A stretch of 64,000 nucleotides of DNA from contig CM034312.1 in the NCBI GenBank assembly GCA_019925795.1, positions 85,873,528-85,937,527 of the forward strand, written 5' to 3'. Shown here piece after piece: positions 10,327 to 24,000 of the stretch. Position 1 is the stretch's first letter. Every line of letters begins with the position of its first letter. A program made the position numbers and the translations under genes. The notes beneath the pieces were generated by a model. The model saw only the letters and a list, made by a program, of their open reading frames with translations. It had not been told where the DNA came from and did no database searches. Origin of the DNA: Dendrobium chrysotoxum. Lineage: Eukaryota; Streptophyta; Magnoliopsida; Asparagales; Orchidaceae.

Positions 10327-11947
10327 CTATGACTCGCCCGGTCGCAGAGATTCAACCCCTGCAAAACAAAGCAGAAGTTCACTTAGTCCCAAATGTAATA
10401 TCTAAATCTGGCATATTTATAAAAGTAACACTCGAATATTTACATTTATAATTAAAAAAAAAGTTACATTAGAACAATCTAATAAAAAAAAGGATGAATC
10501 TCGAAGTCTTTAAATTTATTTTTAAGGAAAAAATATTAATTATATATATATTGCACTTCTATAAAGATTTGAGACAACAATACTCTGTAAAATTTGGGAA
10601 AACAACCTTGGCTTTCTTTGCGTTGTATCTTGAGACACCTCCGAAAATACTCCCCCAGAGGAATATTTGGTACAGGAATGAGCTTCCCAGCAACAGCTAG
10701 TGGCCAACTGATGAATAGTTGGAAGAGATAAGTTTATTTGATTTGAAGGAAACCTTGAGCAGATTTAACTTAAATTTCAAGTCCACTCAGACATACCTCA
10801 AGAATGCAATTCCTATAGAAACCATCCACAACTTCCAACTGAGCCTGACAGTTTTACTGAACTTCCCAAGGAACTCGATAATCACAATCTGCGCAGAAAA
10901 TCGTTTTTCATTTAGGGAAATTCATGCATGTTAGAAACCTCATTTTTGAAAGTATATGGTCATTACCTGAAGCACTAGCGTTATCCCAATTATTCCCATA
11001 AAAAGGTGGTTCTTTGTAACCCCTGTGAAGACATTCATCTCATCTGGTTTCCGAGCATTGAATTCATTGAATATCTGAAGAACAGAAGTGCATTACATGA
11101 TTTATTCTAGCACGAAAATTATATACTCACAACCTAATAATAGTGCCAAGAGAGAATAGAGAAATAGGTGTACATGGGGAAAGAATATAAAAATGGCACG
11201 CAATTGATTGAAAGCATGAGCGACAAAACAACTCAAAGCTTCATTCAGGCGAGGCTTCACCTGACAAAAGACGAACGTATTAAAAATGAAGCTATTTTTC
11301 ACTTTGTCGGCATGTTCTCGCGTCTCGTCGGATAAACCAAGAAGACTTCTTCCACCAAAATTCAGTATGAGGAGGATTGTTACTTGGTAAAGTGCCTAGG
11401 TTTGATGACAGTAGACAGTTAAATGGAAGTACCACTAAAAATAAATGTACCCCGAGTATAAGTGAAATGCTGCAAAAACGAACAAGGAAAAAAAATGAAC
11501 CATACCTGTACTATGAGGTTTCTCCACATGATATTAGTAATAAGGGGTTCCCTTGAAAGAAAAATAAAAAAGAAATAAGAAAACAATGCAGTCTATGAAG
11601 AACTAATATACATCTGAAGATTACAAAGTGAACTAATTCTCAAAAAAAGAAACGCCTTTGATAGTCCAATGAAATCATATTTGTGAAAAGATATATACAC
11701 GAGTCTCCAATTAAATCAGCAGGAAAATAATAGCTCTAACTGATAAGTATCAAGTAGTTCAGCCAATGAAACATGCTGCTTTAGGCATTCAAAGTAGGGG
11801 GCCTTAGAGGCAAAAAACGAGCATACGCTGACATTATAGAAACAGTAATGCAATCAGCAAAGTCCCCAAAACAGTTCCAATACAAGATGATGCTTTGGAG
11901 TGGTAACAATAAAAAATAGTGCAGACCAAGGACTTCTAAACAAGCTT

Positions 11948-12024
<77 letters not shown>

Positions 12025-15000
12025 ATGACTGCACAAGATTTATTTTATAGGGGACCAAGCATGGGATGCAAATCTTCATGACTACTGCATATTCTGTCTT
12101 GCATAGCAGAAAAAATGTTAACAATATTCATGCTCAGCACATTAACACAAAAAAAAGGCACAAGTAAAATACATTGGTCTGGTAGGTATATGTTCTTAAA
12201 CAGATAGGTAAGATAAAAGTTCATCTTGACTAGATCTGGAATGAATAGTGCAGCATCGTTTAAATAGTTATAGAAATAATTCTCGCCCATGATTTAACTA
12301 CTATATGTGGGAAGCATGCCATGAAAGTCTAACAGGTGCAGTTAAAAAAATACAATTGTAGTCCAAAAAGAGCACAACTAGGAAAATCAGCTTTTCCTGA
12401 CATTCAATTAATTTCACTCGAGTAAAATAGAAACTCACCTCCGGCCAACTGGGGGTCTCTTCATAAGGTGGTCTGTTGGTGGCTCAGTGGCTAATGCAAG
12501 TGCACCAAGTGTGTCCATAATAAGGTTAACCCACAAAAGCTGGTAATGAAAGGAACAAAAAAAAAGACAGTAAATGTTAAATGTTCGCAGATAAAAAACA
12601 CATATAATAGGTTGGTAAATAAATTCCATTTAGATCATGCAAAATTTAGACTTCAATTGTACCCATATTATGAATCCAAGTCGATCATGCATAACATTGC
12701 TAGGGAGAATTTAAGAATGTTTTGATAATAGTCATGTTAAGGGTATATGACTGAGAGAAATAACCTCCAAAATATTTAGATATATATGTTAAATTCAGAG
12801 ATTTGGAGAGGGAAAAGCTTATGCACAAAACTATCCCTATTTATAAATCTATACAAGATATATTAATAAAGAAATAAATAACTACAAACTCATGCATAAT
12901 TATCTTAATATAATCCTTCCTAAATCAGTCACCAAATATAGAAGGAGATTGGCGTGATCCAGGTGAGCCTCCCACAGATCCTCATGCTAGTCTTGGGATC
13001 AAGGGCAAAGTAATGATTGAGATTTAACAGCGTGATCCAGGTGAGTCTCTCACGGATCTCCATGCTAGCCGTGAGATCAAGGGCCAAGGGACGATTGAGA
13101 TTTAACACTCCACTCAAGCTGGGGAATACAAATCTGTCATTCCCAGCTTGGTAATCCGTCCCAGAAAGATAGAGTTATTAAATCCCTTGGTAAGAATGTA
13201 TGCATCATCGATTTCATCCTTTTTCTGCACCCCATGCATCTTGGTTTTGCCTTCAATAAACTGCCACTGCTCTTTCTTTAAGAGCAGCAGCTCTACATCA
13301 CCATCATACAAAATTTTATGCATTCTTGTACTTTGATCAAAAGAATCAACAATGTCATCATAAAACATTTGATCATCTGGTGCCCAAATTTTTATCTTTG
13401 AACCAACAATTGTGTCATCCAAGCCTTTCCTACGCTTCTGTGGTCCAGAAGCCTCTTGTACGCCCTGAGCATGCTTCCATCTTGATTTTGTTTTACCAGT
13501 ATCTTTAACATGATTATGACCTTTAACCAAATCTTTCACTATAGACTTTTGAGCAGAGAGAACTTCCTTTCATTTCAATTCTTTATATTCAACCTCACTA
13601 TGCTTTACTCTTTTCTGCTTCTTAGTGAGACAGCAGTTTGCTTGTTTTCTGAGAATCTCACTCTAACTTTTCTTTGAGATCCATTTCTACCTCTATTACT
13701 TAACTAATTCTATAATGATCAATGCTAATTGACAACTGCAATAAAGCATTTCTTCCTCTTGCGAGAACTTAGATCTAACCTTCTATCAGGCTTTGTTGTA
13801 CCTGAATCCAAGCTATGTTCAGTATCAACTCTAGATTTACCACTATGATGGTGAAATTCAACATTTTGCTTTGCAGCCATGGAATCACCATTACCATTCT
13901 AAAAAGATCCATCGTTCATCACCAGCTTGGAAGATCCGTCTGCAGTAGCAATAAATTTTTCAGGATGAAAAATTTCACCTTCATGTTGTGCATATCCTTG
14001 AGGCTAGTCGTCAGAAACGAACCGCTTACATAATTTATGATCAGCTACTTGATTTTCACCAGAAGCATTCATTTCATTCTGTATCGAAGTGTCAGGTTTT
14101 CCTTGAAATACAACAACAACAATTTTGTTGTAATCACTTAAAAGAGTACCATTGCCATCAAATAATTTCGCCAAATAAGGCTTTAGCTTCAAGGAACAGT
14201 TTCTTTAGAAGCTTCCTGGTTGTGTGCAGAATATTCTTTTCAACAACTTTCACGCCATCCAATAGACATGAAAGAAGCTGTGTATAAATACTTTCAGTTT
14301 CCTCCAAAACAAGTGTTATGATAGTCTCCATTGAGAAGACAATATTAGAATGCTTTGATCTTATTACCTCCAAGAAATGTTGAAAATTTTTTCAATATCA
14401 AATCATCACAATCAAGATCTAACATCAAAACACAGGATCAGACCTTTGCAACAGTTTCAAATATTGAAACTCTCTTCGAAAATGAACGGCTTAACATCTC
14501 ATCCAAAGTCTTGAAAGCTCCAATAATAAGCCCAAATATCTCCTTCATTATATCATCATCATATGGAGCATTTGGTGTTATTCCACTAAGACAAGATGCA
14601 ATAGAAACCTTCACATTCATGTCTGAGTGCCTCAGAAGATCCTTAGCAATCAATGCCTTCATAGCAGGCTGAACGGCAGTCAACATTGAAGTAGATGGAG
14701 ATTGCTCCATTCTTGACAATAAATTTTCAACTTTATGAAGAAGTAGCATTAGCTATTATAAATCGGATGGAGGAGATGCCGGCTTATTCCCGATGTCATT
14801 GGTCCCTCCTCCAACATTAAATCATCAGGCGACATTTGCACAGATGTGCACGAGAGAGATTGCATGTATGACAATAAGGGCTCCAAGCTCTCGGTCCCTT
14901 ACAGGCGTGCACAAGACCACCGATCCAAGCATTCAGCTCTTCTCAGGCACGCACGCAAAAAAAATCCTACACGACTCCTCCTGGCGCTCAGTTCTGCTTC

Positions 15001-18000
15001 CGTGCAGGTAAGAATGCATGCACAGCGGCTCAGCATCCTTCGCACGTACGAGGGTTACTGGTCACTCCTCTCTGCATCGCTCCTCTCTCGATCGCACTCG
15101 AGGACGAAGACTTAGCCCGATGTTGTCGTTCCCAAGAGGAGGTCCAAGCCATTGTCTAGACGCACGCAAGAGATCATGTGCTCGACTTCTCTCACTTTTG
15201 CTCAGTCGACTCTATACGTGCAAGAACAAAGACAGCCCGATGCCGCCATTCCTAGGAGGTCCTGATTGCTGTCCAAATGCACAATTTCTCGTCCAGTACA
15301 GTCACACGTACGCAAGAGGGGCTTTCACTTGATTCCGCCCAAAGATCTCTCCTCGGTCTTAGACGCACGAGAGACTCCCATCTCCACTTCTTTTGGCCGC
15401 AAGCATGAAGAAATAGAGGGCACGAGTGGTTTAGACTGCTCGACTATTGTTCGATCTCCAATGGCAATGAAGGCCTCTTGCTCCTCTCTGCTTCCTTCGA
15501 TCCGTACATCCCAATAATTCCGGCAATGAAGGCCGGTGGAATGACCAATATTCCTCAAAATTCTGATGGTGTTAAATTCAGAGAATTGGAGAGGGAAAAG
15601 CTTAATTTTATTGCACAAAATTATCCTTATTTATAGATCTATACAAAATGTCTTAATAAAGAAACAAATAACTACAAAATCATGCATAATTGCCTTAATA
15701 TAATCCTTCCTAAATCAGCCACCCAAATATAAAAGGAGATTGGTATGATCCAGGTGAGCCTCCCACGGATCCCCATGCTAGCCATGGGATCTAGGGCCAA
15801 GAGATGACTAAGATTTAACATTGTGATCCAGGTAAGTCTCCCACAGATCCCCATCCTGGCTGGGAGATCAAGGGCCAAGAGATGACTGAGATTTAACAAT
15901 ATCATTTCATAATAAATCAGAAATTTCAAAGATTTCTTCACTAATGTACCCACCTCAACAGCATTCAAAGGAACTTCACCGGATGAAACTGCTGCAACCA
16001 CATTAATCACAAGTGCTGCAACATTAACAGTGAGCTGGAACTGTATAAACTTCTGGATATTTGCATATACTGATCGACCCCACCGAACAACCTAGAATTA
16101 GTGGAAAGTTTAATCAGTTTCCAGCTTAAAAACAGAATTAGTGCATAGCATAGTTAAAACAAGAAACTTAATCTAACCTTCACTACTGAAGCGAAATTAT
16201 CATCAAGGATAATAATGTCTGAGCTTTCTTTTGCAACCTCAGTACCTTGTATTCCCATTGCCAGACCAATATCTGCCTAAAATCCAAAATATGCCTGAAT
16301 AAGTCATCCTGTATTGTAGTGAGGGGCATAATATAACATTTAAAAGAGTGATTAGATTTAGCATACATCATGCAATGCTGGAGCATCATTTGTACCGTCT
16401 CCAGTTACAGCAACAACATGACCCTTTTTCCTTAGTGCTTGCACAAGCAAAAGCTTGTCATTTGGGGAAGACCTTCCCATTACCTGTAGGAGGGAAGAAA
16501 TAAGACTTCGAACTGTGTAACATCTACCGTGGTTAACATGTAAGGAGTAGTTTCTATACTTATGGGTCTTAACAATAAAAAGGCATAACCTTATCTAGTG
16601 AAGCTAAAACTTTAACTTTCACAGTGTAATGCTGCTGTTATATAAAATATAGTCATAATTCTCCTTTGGCGACAAAAAAATAATCGGAAATATTCTGTCA
16701 AACAGCCTTACTGATATCTTTTCAGCAATTTCTTCTCTAGCTTTCTCGGAAAGAGCACGGAAAACTTTCCCCTCTATTAGAGTTGGTTCTGTTGCTTCCT
16801 CTTCTGAATCAAGGATTCCACAGTCCAAAGCAATAGCTTTGGCAGTCTGAAGATTATCTCCAGTGACCATGCGGACCTAGTTTATACATTAATTTACAAT
16901 TTAGTTCATCCAAATAAAGGACTTCAGACAGTATTTTCTCGCATGACAGAAAAATGTGAAAGAAGAATAACCAGAATTAATTCACCGTAATATGGAACTA
17001 CCAAAATATTATACGATGCACAAAACATTCGGTACTTAGCATAACCAGAACATGTCACAACTATTAGAAGATCACGGTAACGAAAAGCTAGCCAAATAAG
17101 AAGAGGCCAGCATTTTATTACTATCACGTTAACGTGGAAAATCATCACTGCGTTTTTAAATATGAGTTCCTTTCCACCACCACTATGTAGCATTAAGAGG
17201 TTGTTTGATTTGTTGAAAAAAAAAAATGCAATGTAAAACTTAACGATAGCAGTGGCTGGCGATGACAGTTGGTGGTGGGTGGCAGCCCGCCCGGGGGGCG
17301 GGGGGTAGCGACAAACAGAGGCCATGATAGCAATGACAGACAATTTACAGTGTATTTAGAACTCAGCTAAATCTAATATTTTTAAATACACCAAAATTGA
17401 ACTAGAGAGTAAATACTAAATACTTCAAAATTTTTTACACTGCATTTTTTTACTTAAACAAAACATCAACATTTTCAAAATTTTTATATTTGAAATACTT
17501 TACATCAAATTTTACTTCAAACCAAACAACCCTTAGATTTGTTCATATTTAGCATTTTTCCCTCTTATTCTCTGGGCGGTTGTTAGATAACTTTGAACTT
17601 TATTTTATCAATAGCAATATTCTTTGCTGCAGGCAAGCAACATAATAGAAGAAGCCCTCTTTTGCAACTATAAGCATATCAAAATGCTAATGATTGAAGC
17701 CATTGTGATTGATGCAGTATAGATTAGGATACAATAATACTTGACCTATTACCTTGACGCCTGCATTGGTGCATAGTTCCACAGCAGCTCTAACCCCAGG
17801 CCTACAAGGATCCTATAAATTTAATGATCATGATTAGTAAAATAAGGTAAACAGGAAAAAAAAGTATCTATAAAAAAAAGGTGCAGTGTGCTGAACCTTC
17901 TGGCAATAAAACAAAACATTCTTAAGTTCAAAACAGTAGCACAGTTCTCCACCCGTGCTTAACAAATAAATCAGGTTAATTATAAAAATAGAACAAAATT

Positions 18001-20937
18001 AAAAAAGAATTGCAAACATCATTTATTACAACTCTTGGGATCAACTTTATGAATCCTTCTTCAATTTTCATTCATCTCTAGAGAAGGTTACATCATAAGT
18101 TAACTCAATTGCTCAATTTTTGGAAAATATTTCAGTCAGGAGCTCCTGACATTTTTTTTTTTTGGTTAGGAATAAAGTGCCATGTGTCTGCAGTTGATAA
18201 ATAATCCACAAGATATTCATTCTAAAAATTATATGTGACATCTAACAAATAAATTGTAAGACAAATAATTGAATATGCAAGACATGGTGAAAAAAAGGAC
18301 AATTTTAACACAACCTACGCTAAATAAACATATGATTATATAAAATTTAGGACATGGGCTGTGTGATTAACACCACTTGATAAGAAGTCAAGAGCTACTT
18401 TGACCGGATCCCCCCTTCCTCTCTCTTCCAGTTCTTTTAGATTATTCTATTTAGTTATATTATGGGTACATCTACTCTTTATAGTTCATACCAAAGCACT
18501 GAAGTCGTTAATCATTTACATCATGTTCAATAATCATTTCTCGCTCTATTATTCTAATTTTATCTAACATCATCCTAGTATATTGCCAAGTTCAATTTGA
18601 TTGTCAGTGACTTATTTGTTCTCCAAAACTAGGATACATGAAGCATAGCTAGATTGATCATAGTTCTATAAAAAATGTACTTCTAGATCTCCATGATACT
18701 TGCAATGATAAGCACTCCCTGGCACACTATTTTTAGCAGTCAATATCCTTTAAATATGAGACTACAAAGATGTATCATACTATCAAAAGTAGCTAGAAGC
18801 AAAAAATCTTGTTAACCAATTAATGATACTTCCAAATGACAGAGACAAAAGAATAAAACAATATGGGGTTGTAATTAGGATTTCGCATAATATCAAGTTC
18901 CCTTAATTTTAGCATTAGCCAAATCAATATCTTTCATGAAATCATTGAGAAAAAAAAAAAAAATCAAGTGTGTTCATTAATTGTGCAACCGTGCATTAAA
19001 GGAAACTTGTAAATATCCAACCATAAAAACACATATAATAGACAACAGACCTTTATCCCTACGATACCAAGCAGAATCAAATCATTCTCAGGCAATGCCC
19101 AACTGTCCCTTTCTTGTTCCCTAGGTACATTTTCCATTTCATGTAATCTGTATGCTAATGCAACACAGCGAAGGCTTAGTGCTGCCATATCTTCAATAAC
19201 TTTTTTAAATGAGTCGATCTGAAAACATGATATACAAAACATCAAAACGAACAAAGGTGGCATTAAAAATCTAATCAACCGCAATAAAAGAGGGGATATA
19301 AGGGGGAAAAACACCGAGAACATTAAAGTATCACCTGATTTGAGTTCATTTCCTGCAGGTGACCATGAGAATCCATCCAGCTTGTGCATGAAGCTAGGAC
19401 AATCTCAGCTGCTCCCTTCCAATGTACATGGACGACTTCAGAGCCTGCCTGTAATAATAGAAAGGCAGAAGTAAGAGCACCAAAGAAACTTGTAAACATA
19501 CAATAGATTATTCGTTCTAAGACAAATTAAGATATCAATAAAAAAAACTAATTCTAGAAGATAAATTATAGATGTGATAAGTTTAAATGCCTTGAATCTA
19601 TTTTATAGAGATTGATGCTACAGATGAGAATATAACTCAAGAAGTTGCAACTCGGGGATTTAAATGAAATGCCTCAAGGATACTTTATTATAAAAAATAT
19701 CACGAAAACTTAAAGTTAAAAATTCTAAAACTGTCATTAGGCCAAATTATATTTCATGGATCCTAATGCAGGCATGTCTTACCTTAGTCATGAGTCTATC
19801 ATGTAAGTATCATTTAATATATCTTAAAGTCATTCTCATTTATATTTAAATTAATTATTAATAGTTTAAATGTCATTTTGATATTCATGAATAATTTAAC
19901 ATTTCTATATTTATTTATAGGAAGTTTGTTATTTTTAATAAGAAGTATATCAAAATATAGCGCCCAAAATGTTGCAATTCAATTAGTGATTAATGAACAC
20001 ACAAAGGTTTTCTTTTGCCTTCCGCTTTATCAATTGATTCTCTGTTCTAAAGTTTTCTCATACTTTCTTTCTCTTTATCTTTTGTTTCCCTTCATTTGAG
20101 GTATTCATTCATTTAATTTTCTCAATCCTCTTCTCCACTTTACATCCCTGGATCTCTCCTCATATATATTCTTGAATTCCTGACAAATTAAATATAAATA
20201 ATCCACCAGCAAATTTGCTTTTTATGTAATGCTTGTTGTCAATTTGGTATCGAAGCAAAAGTTCTTGAATTCAAAAAATTTAAAAAGCATTTTATGATGA
20301 ATAAATATTCATAGCCTCGAGCTTTTCCCATCCCTTTAGCCTTTCTAGTCTATGGAAAATAATAGTAGCTTTTTCATCGAGCCATCAGTAACCAAAGCCC
20401 TTCTCATTCTCCTTTGCCTATCTCCTCTTCCAAGAATCCTTCGCATACACATTTAGCTATCCTTACGATTCATCCCCATCATTCTCCTTTAATAGTTTTT
20501 TCAACCACCTATGTTTCCTCTCTTAGCCTTGGATCAGACTCTTCGTAAACATCTCATCCTTTATGTTTATAGTAGATCCCACAACTTCTTACAAATAAAC
20601 CATACCTAATATTTAGTGTGGCTCATTGTCATCCCTCAATGGATTTTGGTCATCCACCACCTCCACTTCTTTGCCTCTCTTTAGGATGTTGCACTTGGCT
20701 TCTTCTTCCATCACTATTTTGTAGTTATTCCCAACCTCTACTTTCTTAAGTGCAATTGGTTCCACCTTGTATTTTTTAACCACAGACAACCACAAAGATT
20801 AATAAGTAAAATTCCACTGAGATCAAATATTCATTCTTCATAACATGCCCACTAATCGCTTTTATCTTCATGTAACAAATCAGGAATTTGTTTATTTGTG
20901 CATGTGACATCCATGCCCACATATTGTGGAACAATTT

Positions 20938-21036
<99 letters not shown>

Positions 21037-24000
21037 CCCTCACACATCTTCCAAACATGTTGCAAGCCAAATACTATCGAATGTGTCTCGACACATGCAT
21101 TTGCATTACGACGCATCTTTATATCAGCTCATTCACAGTATTCACCACTTTGTGTTTAGCCTAGAAGTATGCATATAAAACTTTAAAGCTTCCAAAGTTA
21201 TCTTTCTAGAGTTATTGTGGTACTACTAAGGATTAATGAAAAGAATCTTTTCTTGATAAATTGATGAAGGTGATGTTCTCCCCCCATCATCCTTTCATTG
21301 GGATGGATTTCCATTTGTCACCTCTTCTTTGCATTAAATTTCTCATTGACCTCACTTCTTTGGGTTGTATTTTGCAAGCTCTTCAGTATGATTGAAGATC
21401 TCTAGTTCTTTATCCAACATTTCAACTCTCTTCAATAAAATTCCTTGCAGTCAAAGACAATTGATGTAGTGCAAGTCCACCTCACTTCATATCCGTAAGT
21501 TTGTTTTTAACATCATTTGTGGTCATCCTTATTTGTATTCAAGCTGATTATTAGTGGCTTAAATGTCATTTGCTATTTAGAAACTCTAATCTAAGACTAA
21601 TTGCCCTGACCTAGACCTCTATAAGAACCTACTGGGTTAAATTAACCCAATTGACCAGCCTAGAGACCAAGCAAAGGCCACCATAACAAAATTAAATTAA
21701 TAACACAATATTCAACAGGTGTTAATCTAATCAAGCTCTATAACTATTCTCCCCAAACTCCATAGCAAAGCTTAAAAGCAAAGCTATCCCTGCAAATATC
21801 TTGATTAGACAATTCTCTCAAGCTCGTCCATGGCCAACTTCCCAACCCGTGTTATTTATGGATAGTTGCCATTTTCAGCAAGACCTGTTTCTATAAAATA
21901 GAGCCTAATATATTGTAATGTAGTAAGTGAAATGAAATAAAGAAATGTTTTTTCTTTGGCTTCAAACCCCTCTGGAGATGATTCTCCCTTCTAAGGTTCT
22001 CTAATATTTTATTGTTTTTAACTCATGCTTCCCTTCCTTTGAGGTGTTTATTCATATATTCTTCTTAGTCTACTTGTATTTATCTCTCGAGTTATTTCCC
22101 TAAACATGAATCTTATATTCCAAACAAATAAAATATTAAATATCAAATGTCAACGACAAATCCCACTTCCATTGCCCTGCTTGCCATCAAATTCAAGTGT
22201 TGGGCATTGGAAAAGCTACTGAAAATCAAGATGAGCGTAGTAAAGATAAGAATGTTAAGATGAATGTATGAAAATACTAGGGGAAGTAGAGATTAAGGAT
22301 AAGGAAAGATAGCAAAAGTATATATTGAAGATGAAATAGTTGAAATAGATAATGATTCGGAAATGAATGGCAAAGGGCAGCAAATGCATCATAAGAAAAT
22401 TAGTGTTAAATGATTATGAAGTTAGAAGGATAAACCAAAATTAATGAATATAAGTTGTGCTAAAATAAAGAGAAGGAAAAGCATAATAGGTTTAACACGT
22501 CATGTAGCACTCAACATAAATAGGTGGAGGATTAGGATTCATAAAATAAACCCTAGATAATTAAAATGAGAATAATGACTATGCTGAAAGAACTATTCCA
22601 TAGGGAATTTTGTATACAGACAAGGAGGACAGCAAACGATTGAAGAGAAAAGGGAGAAGATAGCTCTTCATGGGCTTCATGCCATATCAAAAGTAAATCA
22701 ACTAACCATCTGCATACCCACTTGTGAAGAGAATGGTTTATATTAGCTAGGATGCATGTGCAATTTTCAACGACCTGATATATATTTTTTATGGCATGAT
22801 AAACCGTGATGTAGCATCATTATGAATATTTGTGTAAAACCACATGCTTGTTTTACAGACAATTTGAAAGCAGCTGTATAAATGTTAACAAAAAGGTGGT
22901 TACAATATCGGATCAAAATAATAAGAAGCAGTCTAAAGCTTAAATCTGAAATGCATTTCCAATTCATATGTATATGCTAGTTGTGACTTGTGATAATTCA
23001 TGAATGCAAGGATAAGGTGAGAACACACCAAAAGCAAAAATTATATAAACTGTGCAAACTAGAAGGAAAATAGAGCATAAAGTCTTATGGATTTAAATAC
23101 AAATTATGGCATGTTTAAAACTGGTGAAGAGAAATAATTACCTCATGAACTGCAACACCTCCTCGCTTCTTCTCTGAGTTGAAGGGGAAAACATGAAGAA
23201 TTGATGTTTTTGATCTAGCATCATCAAATTTCATACCAAGCTACAGAAATGGAAAATGATGATATGGTGATCAGCAGACGTGCATAAAATAGAAGGTAAG
23301 ATAAAGATCATAGCAGCATGTGCAGTACCTTAATACCCCAAGAAAGTATTGCCTTTTCTGTAGGAGAGCCAGTAACTTCAGAAGGAGCGCCATTCTATGG
23401 ACAAAAAAAATTCTTAGTAATGATCTCCTTCATTAAGTAATTAAACAACGAAGAAACGTATATCACATTACAACATATATAATATATAGAAATAGTATAT
23501 ATTCGTTGCAAAGTCAAAACAAATCTCTCATGGATTTCAGTTTGTCGCAGTGTGAAGTAAAGCAACGCAATGAGTTGAAAATAAAGGACTAATTTCAATT
23601 ATTTATTGTCTAGTTATTAATTAGGAATAGACAGACATTAAGTTTACTTCAAATATGAAGGATTACAATAAAAAATGTGTTGACATCTGGCTCATACAGA
23701 TCAACTTATTTTAATAACAGTGAAAAGTTTAAAAGAAGTTACCTCTGGCTCATACACACTACCAGTTGTATTCTGAGAGATGCCTTCAATCAATAGAGAA
23801 CATATAGAAGAAGATAGCTGTTTTACATCATCTGAAGCAGCAAGCTTCATTCCACCAACATGTGCTTCCACGACAGTCATCTTAATCATTAGCATAAAGC
23901 CAATTAGAATTTAAGATAATGGTACATTGTAGGATCACATCACAATAAGTATAGAGCCGCAAGCCTTTGCATCCAGCAGTATGCATCCAAGAAGTCCAAA

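Larger units (their letters stand above)
12787..15898 (-). mobile_element. Non-autonomous LTR retrotransposon with captured PDS5 sequence
   Basis: Two directly repeated blocks, 12787-13107 and 15570-15898, share start TGTTAAATTCAGAG and end ATTTAACA and bound a 2.46-kb interior with no gag or pol. Flanks ATATA and ATATC fit a 5-bp target duplication with one change. Read on the minus strand, the base run before the left LTR is AGCTTGAGTGGAG|TGTTAAAT, like the polypurine tract of Ty1/copia elements, so the element lies in the minus orientation, the same sense as the host gene. It occupies intron 27 of the Ca2+-ATPase and must be spliced out with it. Its interior is a PDS5-like fragment plus an unidentified GC-richer 5' segment. 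The primer-binding site is not clear; CCATCAGAATT after the 5' LTR only weakly resembles the initiator tRNA-Met type. Confidence 0.85.

Noticed and set aside
15018..15332. 104-codon plus-strand frame (and overlapping ones at 14793-15517)
   Set aside because: Several overlapping frames in a GC-richer stretch, without domain or codon signature; it is the interior of a retrotransposon.
20852..21178. Open frames on both strands made of Tyr-Ile or Ile-Tyr repeats (also at 11854-12036)
   Set aside because: They are translations of TA dinucleotide microsatellites and have no protein character outside the repeat.
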